Positions 34,200 to 42,655 of a DNA stretch of 64,000 nt are shown here, piece by piece. The notes beneath the pieces were generated by a model, which did no database searches, was not told the DNA's origin, and was given only the letters and a program-made list of their open reading frames with translations. The number at the start of each line of letters is the position of its first letter. Positions within the stretch are counted from its first letter, which is position 1. The DNA is from Clostridia bacterium (GTDB lineage Bacteria > Bacillota > Clostridia > Oscillospirales > CAG-272): contig JAFQPM010000015.1 in the NCBI GenBank assembly GCA_017411745.1, positions 1 to 64,000 of the forward strand. The letters are read 5' to 3'. Both the position numbers and the translations under genes were made by a program.

Positions 34200-35204
34200 T
34201 TATGAGTTTTTATCTTCAATAACATTCCATTCCTTGCCGTCGCTGATGATAACTATTGTTCCGTCCTTATCGGTACGGTATATCTTAATTCCCTTTTCGG
34301 TGAGCTTATCTACTATCTCCTCGTGAGGATGTCCGTAGGAGTTGCCCTCGCCGCAGGAAATGACTGCTACGGAGGGATTCATTGCCGCGAGAAACTCATC
34401 GGTCGTGGACGTTCTCGAGCCGTGATGTCCGACCTTCAAAATATCGACCTGCAACGATTCGTCGGACCAATGCTTGAGGATCGCCGCCTCCGATTCGAGT
34501 TCCGCGTCGCCCGTGAGCATTACGGAGGTATCTCCGTGCTCTGCCTTGATGACCAGACTCATTTCGTTAGGATCGTTGATCTTTTCAGCGGGGCCGATCA
34601 CCGTCATCTGCAAAGCTCCGAGGGTGAATACGTATCCCGATTCTGCAATGATCACGTTGGTATTCTTATTCTCGATCGCGGTCAGCAATCTCTCGTAAGT
34701 CTTTGTGGTAGCCTCATAATCGGTCATCATTACGGTATCGACGTCGTAATTCTCAACGACGTAGTCAGCGCTACCGATATGGTCGGCATCGGTATGAGTC
34801 AAGATCAGATATTTCAGCGAGGTGATATTCTGCTCGCTGAGATATTTTACAAGCAGATCTCTCTCGCCTATTTCACTCGTATCTACGAGGATGTTGCCCT
34901 CGGCGGTGGTGATCAGTATCGCGTCGCCCTGACCGACGTCAATAAAGTGGAATGCGACCTCGTCACCCTCAAGTACTATTGGAGGCTTCTGCACCGATTC
35001 TCCTCTATCATTCGGACCGAACAGCTCGAACAATCCGTATCCCTGCAGATCAAGATCAAATCCGACGTTGATATCAAAGTAATCGACTGCGCTGACGAAC
35101 ACATACGCGAACATCAGGAGTATCAAGGGGATAATAATGCCCTTAATTACTCTTCTCTTTACTTTTCTTGCAAGTCTGCTGCTTTTCTTCTTTTTCTTTG
35201 CCAT
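34200..35204 (-). CDS. ComEC/Rec2-like metallo-beta-lactamase domain protein, membrane anchored
   Basis: 334 residues. Basic N-terminus, one membrane segment (about 20-42), then a metallo-beta-lactamase fold (about 80-330) with the ComEC-type metal motif LTHTDADHIG, GDAE, and VGHHGSRTS. Family members resemble the nuclease domain of the DNA-uptake protein ComEC but lack the channel part, so this is probably a surface phosphodiesterase of unknown substrate. Domain predicted outside the cell. Confidence 0.88.
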   Translation of the reverse strand: MAKKKKKSSRLARKVKRRVIKGIIIPLILLMFAYVFVSAVDYFDINVGFDLDLQGYGLFELFGPNDRGESVQKPPIVLEGDEVAFHFIDVGQGDAILITTAEGNILVDTSEIGERDLLVKYLSEQNITSLKYLILTHTDADHIGSADYVVENYDVDTVMMTDYEATTKTYERLLTAIENKNTNVIIAESGYVFTLGALQMTVIGPAEKINDPNEMSLVIKAEHGDTSVMLTGDAELESEAAILKHWSDESLQVDILKVGHHGSRTSTTDEFLAAMNPSVAVISCGEGNSYGHPHEEIVDKLTEKGIKIYRTDKDGTIVIISDGKEWNVIEDKNS

Positions 35205-35237
35205 GGTCGTTCTCCTTACAGTGATTTTGAAGTAGAC

Positions 35238-35696
35238 TTATTTTGATCTGACGTAAAAGCTATGCGAGCATCTCGGACATTTTACCGAGTGCTTGCCTTT
35301 TTTTCTCGGCAGGCGAAGGGTCGCCTTACATCGGGTGCAATCTCTGAAAATATAGTATTGATCGTCGCGGTTTGCGCTCCTTGTCTTTCTTGACGTATTT
35401 CCGATGAAAAATCTTTTCACCGCGCCGCTTATTTTCAGATATCTTTCGTTCTCGCGGCGGCGTTTGTAGATATTTCTCGACATTGACCGAAATATCATCC
35501 AAAACATCAAAGCGTATGTCAGCACGCTTATCGACAAGCTCACTATGGCAGAAGCAAGTCCCTCGGGCAGCGTAAACTGCAATACAAGGCTTGCAACCAA
35601 CAGCAGCATGAGCAATATCAAGCAAAATTTATAAAGCTGGTCGGTACCGTATCTTCCGTAAAAGAAGCGATATAATTTTTCTTTGAATTTTCCCAT
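35238..35696 (-). CDS. two-pass membrane protein with zinc ribbon
   Basis: 152 residues. Two hydrophobic segments (about 22-45 and 48-70), a basic linker and a C-terminal zinc ribbon (CTRCKATLRLPRKKGKHSVKCPRC). Resembles small zinc-ribbon membrane proteins found in many Clostridia. Lies 33 bases upstream of the ComEC-like gene, same strand. Function unknown. Confidence 0.75.
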   Translation of the reverse strand: MGKFKEKLYRFFYGRYGTDQLYKFCLILLMLLLVASLVLQFTLPEGLASAIVSLSISVLTYALMFWMIFRSMSRNIYKRRRENERYLKISGAVKRFFIGNTSRKTRSANRDDQYYIFRDCTRCKATLRLPRKKGKHSVKCPRCSHSFYVRSK

Positions 35697-35796
35697 TTAT
35701 CTTTCTTCCCAAATATTATACTACGTATATATGATACCACATATTGATGAATTTAGTGTGAAGATTTAATGGTTTTTTAAATTTAAGCTAAAAAAT

Positions 35797-35828
35797 TCCC
35801 GTTACCGCATTTTTAGTCGGTAACGGGT
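35797..35828 (-). terminator. terminator of the LURP-one-like gene
   Basis: CCCGTTACCG and its complement (35798-35807 with 35818-35827), followed on the minus strand by a T6 run. Confidence 0.85.
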
Positions 35829-35835
35829 CTATTTT

Positions 35836-36306
35836 TTAATCTCTCGTGTCCTTTTCAGAGTCGATCGCCAAAACTATCATAAGCACGGCGACCGCATTGG
35901 CAGGGTCTCGCACATCAATGACATATGTGTCTGTCCAATTAAAGATCTCCTTGGAAACAACGGCGACTCCCTCGCCACTCGGAGAGGAGATCATATAGTC
36001 CCATTCGATCCAGTTTCCCGATATGTACCATCCGTTGCAATCTATATGGAACGAGGGGCGGAAAAATGTAAATTCCTTTTGTATCGTGCCAACCAAGCGG
36101 TTACCGAGATACATTTCAAAAGTGGGCAGAAATCTGAATATCTTTTGCTTGAGCGAGCCTACGTATTTGCCCGAGGCATCGTATATATTGAGTAGCTTTC
36201 CCCACGACAACTCACCCTTTACGGTAAATACGGTGTCGCCAAACTCATTGAAGATGTCGTAGCTATCGAACCACGAAAAGATACGCTGTTTAAACAAAAG
36301 TCTCAT
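35836..36306 (-). CDS. LURP-one-related / YxjI-like protein
   Basis: 156 residues from the ATG at 36306, after GAGGAGCAAACG. Begins MRLLFKQRIFSWFDSYDIF and continues with the repeated beta-strand pattern (F-x-V-K-G-E-L-S-W-G..L-x-I-Y-D-A-S-G) of the LOR/tubby-like barrel family. Usually cytoplasmic; role unclear. The 60 bases before the upstream stop contain no other gene. Confidence 0.8.
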   Translation of the reverse strand: MRLLFKQRIFSWFDSYDIFNEFGDTVFTVKGELSWGKLLNIYDASGKYVGSLKQKIFRFLPTFEMYLGNRLVGTIQKEFTFFRPSFHIDCNGWYISGNWIEWDYMISSPSGEGVAVVSKEIFNWTDTYVIDVRDPANAVAVLMIVLAIDSEKDTRD

Positions 36307-36366
36307 CGTTTGCTCCTCTCTGTTCTGTCTTGTAATGTCAAACGTTGGCCGTTCTAAAAATTGCAA

Positions 36367-37125
36367 TCAATTTTCACCGAAGGTGACTATGCTTTTGTAA
36401 AATTCCTCGAGTGCGGCGTATGTCTTCTCGTTTGAGCTTGCGCCCCATATATGCGCTCGCTTCAAACAAACTACCGTATCCTCGGGAAGTCTTTGAAGAT
36501 CAGGGCAAAATTCGTAGATTGCGAGGTCGCCAAGGCGTACTCCGTATCCGTCTGAAAGAGTGCCCTCGGGCAGATTCTCACCAAACAGCTCGCTCATCGA
36601 GCGAAGCGTATCGTTATCGCGCAAACTTGAATACAAATATTCGCTTATAAAGAGTATCGACGCTTCTCCGTTTCTTAAATACTCGACGTAGGATTGGTGC
36701 TCTTGCGTATTATGACTCGGCGACACCTTTGTGATATAACGACCATCCTCGTTGGTTTCTTCCTCGTTCGCCGCCTTCATCTCCTCCTCGGAATATATCG
36801 AGTAGGTCATAAGGCAGACGCTCTTTTTGCCGTCCTTATTTATGTCAGACGGCATCAGAGATTCAAGCGCGGCATTGATGCCCGAAAGATCCTCTCCGTA
36901 AAAGGTCGTGGGGGCGGCGAGTACGATATACGTATCGTCCTCCTCCTTCTGTATCATCTGGACGATGCCGATGATAAAGATTATCGCGAAAAATGAAACG
37001 ATTATTACGGTCCACTTATTGTGATACCAGAAATTTGAAAGCCACGAAAGTAGCTTGTTATCCGAGGTCAACTTGATTTCAGTCGTATCAAGCTTTGACT
37101 CGTCGAAATCTTTGTTGTCTCCCAT
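36367..37125 (-). CDS. single-pass membrane protein of unknown function
   Basis: 252 residues. Cytoplasmic N-terminus (about 1-37), one membrane segment (about 38-60), then an extracytoplasmic domain with a substrate-binding-protein flavour (alpha/beta pattern, LGDLAIYEF near 200) that I cannot assign. Same strand as greA, 25 bases downstream of it. Confidence 0.65.
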   Translation of the reverse strand: MGDNKDFDESKLDTTEIKLTSDNKLLSWLSNFWYHNKWTVIIVSFFAIIFIIGIVQMIQKEEDDTYIVLAAPTTFYGEDLSGINAALESLMPSDINKDGKKSVCLMTYSIYSEEEMKAANEEETNEDGRYITKVSPSHNTQEHQSYVEYLRNGEASILFISEYLYSSLRDNDTLRSMSELFGENLPEGTLSDGYGVRLGDLAIYEFCPDLQRLPEDTVVCLKRAHIWGASSNEKTYAALEEFYKSIVTFGEN

Positions 37126-37150
37126 ATTTTTTCTCCGTTTTAGCTTTTTA

Positions 37151-37633
37151 TTACTTTCTGGTTACTTCCTTGATCTCCATGTGGATCGTGCCGTAAGGAA
37201 CCTCGATAACAACGGTATCGCCCGCCTTTGCTCCCATAAGTGCCTTACCGATGGGGGACTGGTCAGAGATCTTGTGCTCCATGGGGTTTGCCTCGTTGGA
37301 GCCCACGATGCCGTACGTGATATCCTCGTCCTCCTCAACGTCGTAAACGGTTACGACAGAACCGAGAGATACTACGCTCGTATCAAGCTTGGTCTCGTCT
37401 ACTACGACTGCGTTTGCAACGAGCTCCTCGAGCTCCTTGATTCTTGCCTCGGTCTTTGCCTGATCGTTTCTTGCCTCGTCGTACTCTGCATTCTCTGAAA
37501 GGTCGCCGAAGCCCTTTGCTACTGCGATAGCTTCCTTGATCTCTTCTCTTCTTGTGGTCTTAAGGTAGTTAAGCTCATCGGTGAGCACCTTGTATCCTTC
37601 GGGGGTATAAAGCATCTGTTTGTTGTTTGACAT
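37151..37633 (-). CDS. greA: transcription elongation factor GreA
   Basis: 160 residues. N-terminal coiled coil with the catalytic tip GFGDLSENAEYDEARNDQ (about 47-64), C-terminal FKBP-like domain. Stimulates transcript cleavage by stalled RNA polymerase. Start after AAGGAGAATTACC. Confidence 0.96.
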   Translation of the reverse strand: MSNNKQMLYTPEGYKVLTDELNYLKTTRREEIKEAIAVAKGFGDLSENAEYDEARNDQAKTEARIKELEELVANAVVVDETKLDTSVVSLGSVVTVYDVEEDEDITYGIVGSNEANPMEHKISDQSPIGKALMGAKAGDTVVIEVPYGTIHMEIKEVTRK

Positions 37634-37651
37634 GGTAATTCTCCTTAAATT

Positions 37652-39268
37652 TTATTTTTGTGTTATTATTTCGATAGCTTTCTGAAGCTGATTGTCCAAA
37701 TGCTCGGGCATGAGGAAGAAATTGTATTCCTTCGCTTCCTCGCTAAGCTCGATCTCATGATCGGGCACGATACCTATATTATGGTATACCGTATGGCTCT
37801 TCGAGAAATACATTGCGCTCGTAACGCGAAGCGCACCATCGAGACCGTACCGCGACAGAGGAAGAATGCTCTGCATACAGCCCTTACCGTAGGTCTTGGT
37901 TCCGACTATCTCTGCAAGTTCGTAGTCACGCATAGTAGCCGTAAAAAGCTCCGCCGCGCTCGCCGTATTTTCGTTCGTAAGGACTATCATATTGAGATCC
38001 TTATATTTTCCGATGTCCGATTTGCTGACGTTATAGCCCGAATACTCCGAGGAATATTTTACCTCTTTGACGTAGTATTCGTTTTTGGAGCCGTCGCTGT
38101 ATTCGGTGGAAACTATGAGATCTCCTTTATCGAGAAAATATGACAGCACCGCTTGGATAGCGTTGAGTGCTCCGCCCGGGTTGTTTCTCATATCGAACAC
38201 GAAATACTCGCATCCGAGGGATTTGAGTGAATCTACCGCTTCGGTGAACTGCGGCGCGGTTGTCATATCAAATCCTGTAACGCTGACGATACCTACCTTG
38301 CTGTTGGTCTCGCTGACACGATAAGTGACCGATTGTGAGGTCACGGCTCTTCTTTCGATCGAAAATTCGATCTCCTTATATCCCGAAGCTTCATTTTTAT
38401 CGGGACGGAACACCGTGAACTCGGCAAGAGTTCCCGCTTCTCCGCGGATCCTGCTGATCGCCTCGGTGTATCCGAGCGTCTGCACCATTTCTTTATTTTC
38501 GCCGATACCTGCGTACATAACGCAATCGCCTACCTGAACTCCTGCTTCAAGCGCGGGAGAATCGGCAAAGACAGAAATTATCTGCAGCACGTTGTAATCA
38601 AATCCATTGATGTTTATAGTGGTATATACGACTGATACTCCTACGCCGACGAAATCGCCTGCATTGTCGTCAAGGTAGCTCTTGTACTCCTCTGCCGTCA
38701 TATACTCAGCGTAAAGGTCACCCGTTGCTTCGACGTATGCCTTGAGTATCGCCGCACGCATCGCCTCCTCGTCGACTCCCTCGTATGAATACATACGGAA
38801 TATCTCGTCGAGCTTGACAAGATCGGAGATATACTCGGGGGTGGATTCGGACGAGCTTCCGTTGTTCGTGCCCGGATTAAAGACTCCTCCGTTTATGCCT
38901 ACCGAATAAAATCCGCACGAAGCGAAGGTGAAAAGCACCGTAAGCGCCATAAACGCGGCTATAAGCGATACTGCGACCGCAAGCGGCACCGTTCTTACCT
39001 TTTTCGGTTTATCTCCCACGTACGAATACGTATTCACGCCCTCGGGGAGTATCAGCTCAAGGCCCGACACGGCAAGAGCGCCGAGAAGCCTTTGCTCTGC
39101 GTCGTTTTGGTTAGTTTTATTGAATTTTATTGAAAAAGAAAGAGTCGAGCTTTCCTGATTGCACTCTATATCGGTTGCATCGGGAAGAATAGCGGCAACT
39201 ATTCTTGCTGCATCCTCTGCTTTTTCGGGGGAGTTCAATCCCTTGACTGTATAGGTGTATTTTTTCAT
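37652..39268 (-). CDS. S41 C-terminal processing protease with an extra N-terminal cytoplasmic domain
   Basis: 538 residues. Residues 1-75 form a ferredoxin-like domain resembling heavy-metal-associated (HMA) domains but without the C-x-x-C pair. A membrane segment follows (about 95-120), then PDZ (about 200-290) and the S41 domain with catalytic Ser in NTASAAELF and Lys in GTKTYGKGCMQ. CtpA-type enzymes clip C-termini of envelope proteins outside the membrane. Start after AAGGAGGCTAAATA. Directly upstream of greA. Confidence 0.9.
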   Translation of the reverse strand: MKKYTYTVKGLNSPEKAEDAARIVAAILPDATDIECNQESSTLSFSIKFNKTNQNDAEQRLLGALAVSGLELILPEGVNTYSYVGDKPKKVRTVPLAVAVSLIAAFMALTVLFTFASCGFYSVGINGGVFNPGTNNGSSSESTPEYISDLVKLDEIFRMYSYEGVDEEAMRAAILKAYVEATGDLYAEYMTAEEYKSYLDDNAGDFVGVGVSVVYTTININGFDYNVLQIISVFADSPALEAGVQVGDCVMYAGIGENKEMVQTLGYTEAISRIRGEAGTLAEFTVFRPDKNEASGYKEIEFSIERRAVTSQSVTYRVSETNSKVGIVSVTGFDMTTAPQFTEAVDSLKSLGCEYFVFDMRNNPGGALNAIQAVLSYFLDKGDLIVSTEYSDGSKNEYYVKEVKYSSEYSGYNVSKSDIGKYKDLNMIVLTNENTASAAELFTATMRDYELAEIVGTKTYGKGCMQSILPLSRYGLDGALRVTSAMYFSKSHTVYHNIGIVPDHEIELSEEAKEYNFFLMPEHLDNQLQKAIEIITQK

Positions 39269-39417
39269 TATTTAGCCTCCTTGAACTGTGTTTTTTGCAC
39301 TCTTGCTTATAGCTCCACAGTGTCAAAAGCTCCGATAACAATCCAATAAGCGAAACGCTCGGGTGAGACGTCTCGCTTATATGAATGTCTATCAATGTCG
39401 GTTAATTGAACACTTCA

Positions 39418-40503
39418 TCAATACTTCGAAGGCTTGCTGCCGAGATACTTCTTGACCATAAGCGCTACCTTGAAGGTGATAGCGTGCTCGAATTCGCGAA
39501 GGTCAAGACCTGTGATCTTACGGATCTTTTCAAGTCTGTATACGAGAGTATTTCTATGTACGAAAAGCTTTCTTGAGGTTTCGGAAACGTTAAGATTGTT
39601 GTCGAAGAAGCACTGAATGGTCATAAGAGTCTCGCGGTCGAGGGACTCGAGGCTTCCCTTCTTGAAGATCTCCTGAAGGAACATCTCGCAAAGAGTGGTA
39701 GGAAGCTGATAGATAAGTCTGCCGATACCGAGGTTCTCGTAGCTGATGATATTCTTCTCGGTCTCAAATACCTTTCCTACGTCGAGTGCTACCTGAGCCT
39801 CCTTATACGCTCTTGCAAGGTCCTTGAGGTTATCAACAATGGTCGAGATACCGATGTTGACCTTGGTGTAGAACTCGGAGGTAAGTGTGTCGGAGATATT
39901 AGTCGCGATCTTTTCGATCTCCTTGATGTCCATATCGGGCTTTACGTCCTTAACGAGAACGACATCGTGCTCGCCTACGCTGATAACGTAATCCTTGGAC
40001 TTGTCGGGGAACATATTCTGCAGCATCTCGAAGGGCATAACGTCGGTCTTGCCGAAGAACTTGATGAGGAATACTATTCTGCACTCGTCGCTGCTGAAAT
40101 GAAGCTCCTTGGACTTGATGTATATATCGCTGGGAAGGATGTTATCAAGAATGATGTTTTTGATGAACAAGCCCTTATCGTACTTTTCGTCGTAGAGATT
40201 TTTGATATTGCAGAGCGATACTGCGAGAAGCTTGGACATCTTCTCTGCCATCTTATCCTCGCCCTCCATGAATACGATGTATTCGTTCTTGGAGCCTACG
40301 GATATAGGACGGTAGGTATAGCCTCCCGAAACCGCAATATCGGCGGAATAGGTAAGCTCATCGCGAATTCCCTGCTTGATCTCACCGATCTTTACAAGCT
40401 CAGAGCACGCGATAACTACTCCGTTTTCATCGATAACACCGATTACGCGATCTACCGCAGATCTCATCTGATGAATTACGTTTTGGAACAATCTGTTTGC
40501 CAT
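39418..40503 (-). CDS. CdaR/PucR-type transcriptional regulator
   Basis: 361 residues. N-terminal sensor resembling the CdaR diacid-sensing domain, a degenerate GGDEF-like central region (about 150-270), and the C-terminal PucR helix-turn-helix (about 290-355; FFDNNLNVSETSRKLFVHRNTLVYRLEKI). Ligand and targets unknown. Start after AAGGGGTTTAAAA. The 149-base gap to the S41 gene holds an inverted repeat ATAAGCGA/TCGCTTAT (39347-39380). Confidence 0.85.
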   Translation of the reverse strand: MANRLFQNVIHQMRSAVDRVIGVIDENGVVIACSELVKIGEIKQGIRDELTYSADIAVSGGYTYRPISVGSKNEYIVFMEGEDKMAEKMSKLLAVSLCNIKNLYDEKYDKGLFIKNIILDNILPSDIYIKSKELHFSSDECRIVFLIKFFGKTDVMPFEMLQNMFPDKSKDYVISVGEHDVVLVKDVKPDMDIKEIEKIATNISDTLTSEFYTKVNIGISTIVDNLKDLARAYKEAQVALDVGKVFETEKNIISYENLGIGRLIYQLPTTLCEMFLQEIFKKGSLESLDRETLMTIQCFFDNNLNVSETSRKLFVHRNTLVYRLEKIRKITGLDLREFEHAITFKVALMVKKYLGSKPSKY

Positions 40504-40579
40504 TTTTAAACCCCTTTGTGTCTTTTAAATTCCTTATAACTTATTGTACGCTTTTTTTAGTCGTTTATGATAAATAAAA

Positions 40580-41347
40580 TTATAATTCAAGCTCATAGCA
40601 CAGGCATCCGAGCACGAAGCCCGACGCTGTTTCGGTACGAAGGATCCTCTTGCCGAGTCCAACGGGGATCAGTCCCGCCTCCTTCGCTTTTTCGACCTCG
40701 CGGAGCGAAAACCCGCCCTCACTGCCGATAACGACGGATATTTTGGGAAGGCTGCCGTCATTGGCTCCCTTCTCCGCTAAAAATCTTGCTTTTTCTCTTG
40801 CCAAAACGGTTTTCAGCGACTCTGTGCCGTCGCCCTCGTAGCAAAAGAGCTTTATATCTGCCTCTGATGCTCGCGTGAGCATCTCCGCAAAGCTTACCGT
40901 GGCATTTACCTCGGGGATCACCCCTCTGCCAGACTGCTTTGCCGCCTCGAGGGAGATCTTATTACGTCTGCGGAGCTTATTTTCCTCGTCGCCCTTCTCC
41001 TTTGCGATGCAACGCTCGCTATTGAAGGTCGTGATCGAAAAAACGCCGCATTCGACCGATTTCTGTATCACGCTATCGAGCTTATCGCCCTTTGGGAGCG
41101 CCTGATACAAGCATGCCGTAAACGGAGGCTCGGTGTCGCTTTTCCTCTCGCTATCGACTCTTGCCAACACTCGATCGGGCAAAAACTGCTCAAGCGTGCA
41201 CTCGTATTCGACCTTTTGCATATCGCATACCGTGATATGCTCGCCTGCCGCCATACGGAGCGAGCGCGAGATGTGATGGGCATCGTCGCCAAGTATCGTA
41301 ACGAAGCCGTTTTCTATTTGTTCCTTTCGAACGAAAAATCTTGGCAT
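40580..41347 (-). CDS. rsmE: 16S rRNA m3U1498 methyltransferase
   Basis: 255 residues from the ATG at 41347 (GGAGTTCGGT); the longer frame to 41524 is spurious. PUA-like N-terminus (MPRFFVRKEQI...HHISRSLRM) and SPOUT knot with IGSEGGFSLREV and LGKRILRTETA near the C-terminus. Methylates uridine 1498 of 16S rRNA. Confidence 0.94.
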   Translation of the reverse strand: MPRFFVRKEQIENGFVTILGDDAHHISRSLRMAAGEHITVCDMQKVEYECTLEQFLPDRVLARVDSERKSDTEPPFTACLYQALPKGDKLDSVIQKSVECGVFSITTFNSERCIAKEKGDEENKLRRRNKISLEAAKQSGRGVIPEVNATVSFAEMLTRASEADIKLFCYEGDGTESLKTVLAREKARFLAEKGANDGSLPKISVVIGSEGGFSLREVEKAKEAGLIPVGLGKRILRTETASGFVLGCLCYELEL

Positions 41348-41459
41348 ACCGAACTCCAACTCTAAATTTGACAAATCGAGCAAAGGTTTTATGTCTTTTG
41401 CACAAATACGGCGCCACAAAGCGCCCACAAGCAAAGACATTTTTGCGCGACCGTATTCA

Positions 41460-41488
41460 ATTATACAACAATATAACCAATTTGTCAA
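41460..41488 (-). promoter_or_regulatory. consensus sigma-A promoter of rsmE
   Basis: Minus strand TTGACA (41483-41488), 17-base spacer, TATAAT (41460-41465). GCGCGACCGTAT on the plus strand (41445-41456) spans the expected transcription start. Confidence 0.85.
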
Positions 41489-41653
41489 CTGCCTTTTTGT
41501 AAAAAATGACATTTTCTTTCGCATAATTTACAATTTGTTATTATTTTTGGGTATGTATAAAGGCATAACAAACAAAGTTGATAAAATTGACGATAATAAA
41601 AGTGCACAAATATTGATGATATTCTCCAATTATGTAAAAAAAGAGGCGAGTTT

Positions 41654-41680
41654 GCCCAACTTTCCATAAGAAAGTTGGGC
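41654..41680. terminator. perfect hairpin with following T-rich sequence
   Basis: GCCCAACTTTC, five-base loop, GAAAGTTGGGC, then AGTTTTATT. There is no gene directly upstream on the plus strand; may be an orphan terminator at the edge of the repeat patch. Confidence 0.6.
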
Positions 41681-41716
41681 AGTTTTATTCGCCTTTGGCG
41701 AGTTATATTGCTTCAC

Positions 41717-41851
41717 AGTGATATTCGTCTTGCGACGAGTGATATTCGCTACGCGAGTTTTATGGCGAATAAAATATCACTGAAGCCGTAAGGCTTCAAT
41801 ATCACTGTCGCGTCAGCGACAATATCACTCCGACGGAGTCGGAATATCACT
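41717..41851. repeat. array of short hairpins separated by AGTGATAT / ATATCACT
   Basis: AGTGATAT occurs at 41717 and 41738; its complement ATATCACT at 41774, 41799, 41822 and 41844. Between copies lie different small hairpins (GAAGCC/GGCTTC, GTCGC/GCGAC, TCCGAC/GTCGGA, CGTC/GACG). Spacing is 21-25 bases and polarity flips near 41760, so the whole patch can fold as a large cruciform. No coding potential. Confidence 0.8.
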
Positions 41852-41852
41852 C

Positions 41853-41881
41853 TTGCTTTCTCTGCCGATTTGTGTTATAAT
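41853..41881 (+). promoter_or_regulatory. promoter reading into the 42129 gene
   Basis: TTGCTT (41853-41858), 17-base spacer, TATAAT (41876-41881), directly after the hairpin array and before the second repeat; gives a leader of about 240 bases for the 42129-42473 gene. Confidence 0.55.
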
Positions 41882-41892
41882 GGAATCGTATC

Positions 41893-42012
41893 GTAGGGCG
41901 GGGGCAATGTTTGCGAAGCAAACTTGACATTGAGAGAAACGAAATATGCTTGCATCCCGCCGCCACGAATAGTTTGGCCAGAGGCAACGGCGGGAGTAAA
42001 CCCCCGCCCTAC
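41893..42012. repeat. 120-base MITE-like palindromic element
   Basis: Perfect 12-base terminal inverted repeats, GTAGGGCGGGGG (41893) and CCCCCGCCCTAC (42001). Inside are GTTTGC/GCAAAC (41909-41923) and CCCGCCG/CGGCGGG (41956-41994). No open frame. Resembles small interspersed repeats of Clostridia. Confidence 0.7.
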
Positions 42013-42128
42013 AATAGAGGGGTATGGGCTTTGCCAGATGCCCGCGTTGCTTGCAACGCTGTAATACAAAGGCGAAACCGGCGATAAAACACAATATCAA
42101 TAAGTATTTCTAATAAGGAGGAAACAAA

Positions 42129-42473
42129 ATGAAATACACATTTAAGTTTGGTTTGTTTGGGAAAAAGGTTCAAATGTTCAGCGAGGGACAAAGAGGAGTT
42201 GTTGTAGAAAAAGAACCACAGGTTGTTTGTGTATACGGCACAGATAGCAATTACAATATTTTGTGCGCAATTCCTCTTTGTCATCCTAAGTTTTTGAAAG
42301 GCACAGAATACATAATTGAATTTGATGAAAACAACTGCGCAAAGGTTTGTGTTGGAGACTTACAAATTGCCATTGACTATTCGAAAAAGAAGTGCGCGAA
42401 TAGCAAAGCTCTCAAGTGCTACGGTTCGGATAGTTGGGGGCAGGACGTCCAAATCGAATGGAATGAACTTTAA
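42129..42473 (+). CDS. small hypothetical protein
   Basis: 114 residues, beta-rich, five cysteines, no signal peptide or membrane segment. Start ATG preceded by a strong AAGGAGGAAACAAA. Codon use and a slightly lower GC content differ from neighbours, and it sits alone in the repeat patch, so it may have been acquired. No family recognised. Confidence 0.65.
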   Translation: MKYTFKFGLFGKKVQMFSEGQRGVVVEKEPQVVCVYGTDSNYNILCAIPLCHPKFLKGTEYIIEFDENNCAKVCVGDLQIAIDYSKKKCANSKALKCYGSDSWGQDVQIEWNEL

Positions 42474-42499
42474 TGAATTCAAGTAGAACATATAAGAAA

Positions 42500-42528
42500 C
42501 CCCGACAGACCTTGAAAATCTGTCGGGG
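42500..42528 (+). terminator. terminator of the small hypothetical gene
   Basis: CCCCGACAGA and its complement with a nine-base loop, then TATTTCTTTGTTTTC. Stem identical to that at 52945. Confidence 0.8.
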
Positions 42529-42567
42529 CTATTTCTTTGTTTTCTGCGGTTCGATTTTTACTTTTAC

Positions 42568-42589
42568 GGGTCGCCGAGGACGTCGACCC
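42568..42589. repeat. short interspersed palindrome
   Basis: GGGTCG, ten-base loop, CGACCC, within a GTCGCCGAGGACGTCGAC context. A repeat-type palindrome, not a clear terminator. Confidence 0.45.
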
Positions 42590-42655
42590 CTACAAAGAGA
42601 AATCAAACATCCTTATGAAAAGTCCGCTTTTCTCGCCCCTTTTTGATATATGACG

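Noticed and set aside
41717-41851. Possible CRISPR array
   Set aside because: The conserved unit is only 8 bases, its polarity flips midway, and the intervening parts are themselves hairpins; no cas gene is present.
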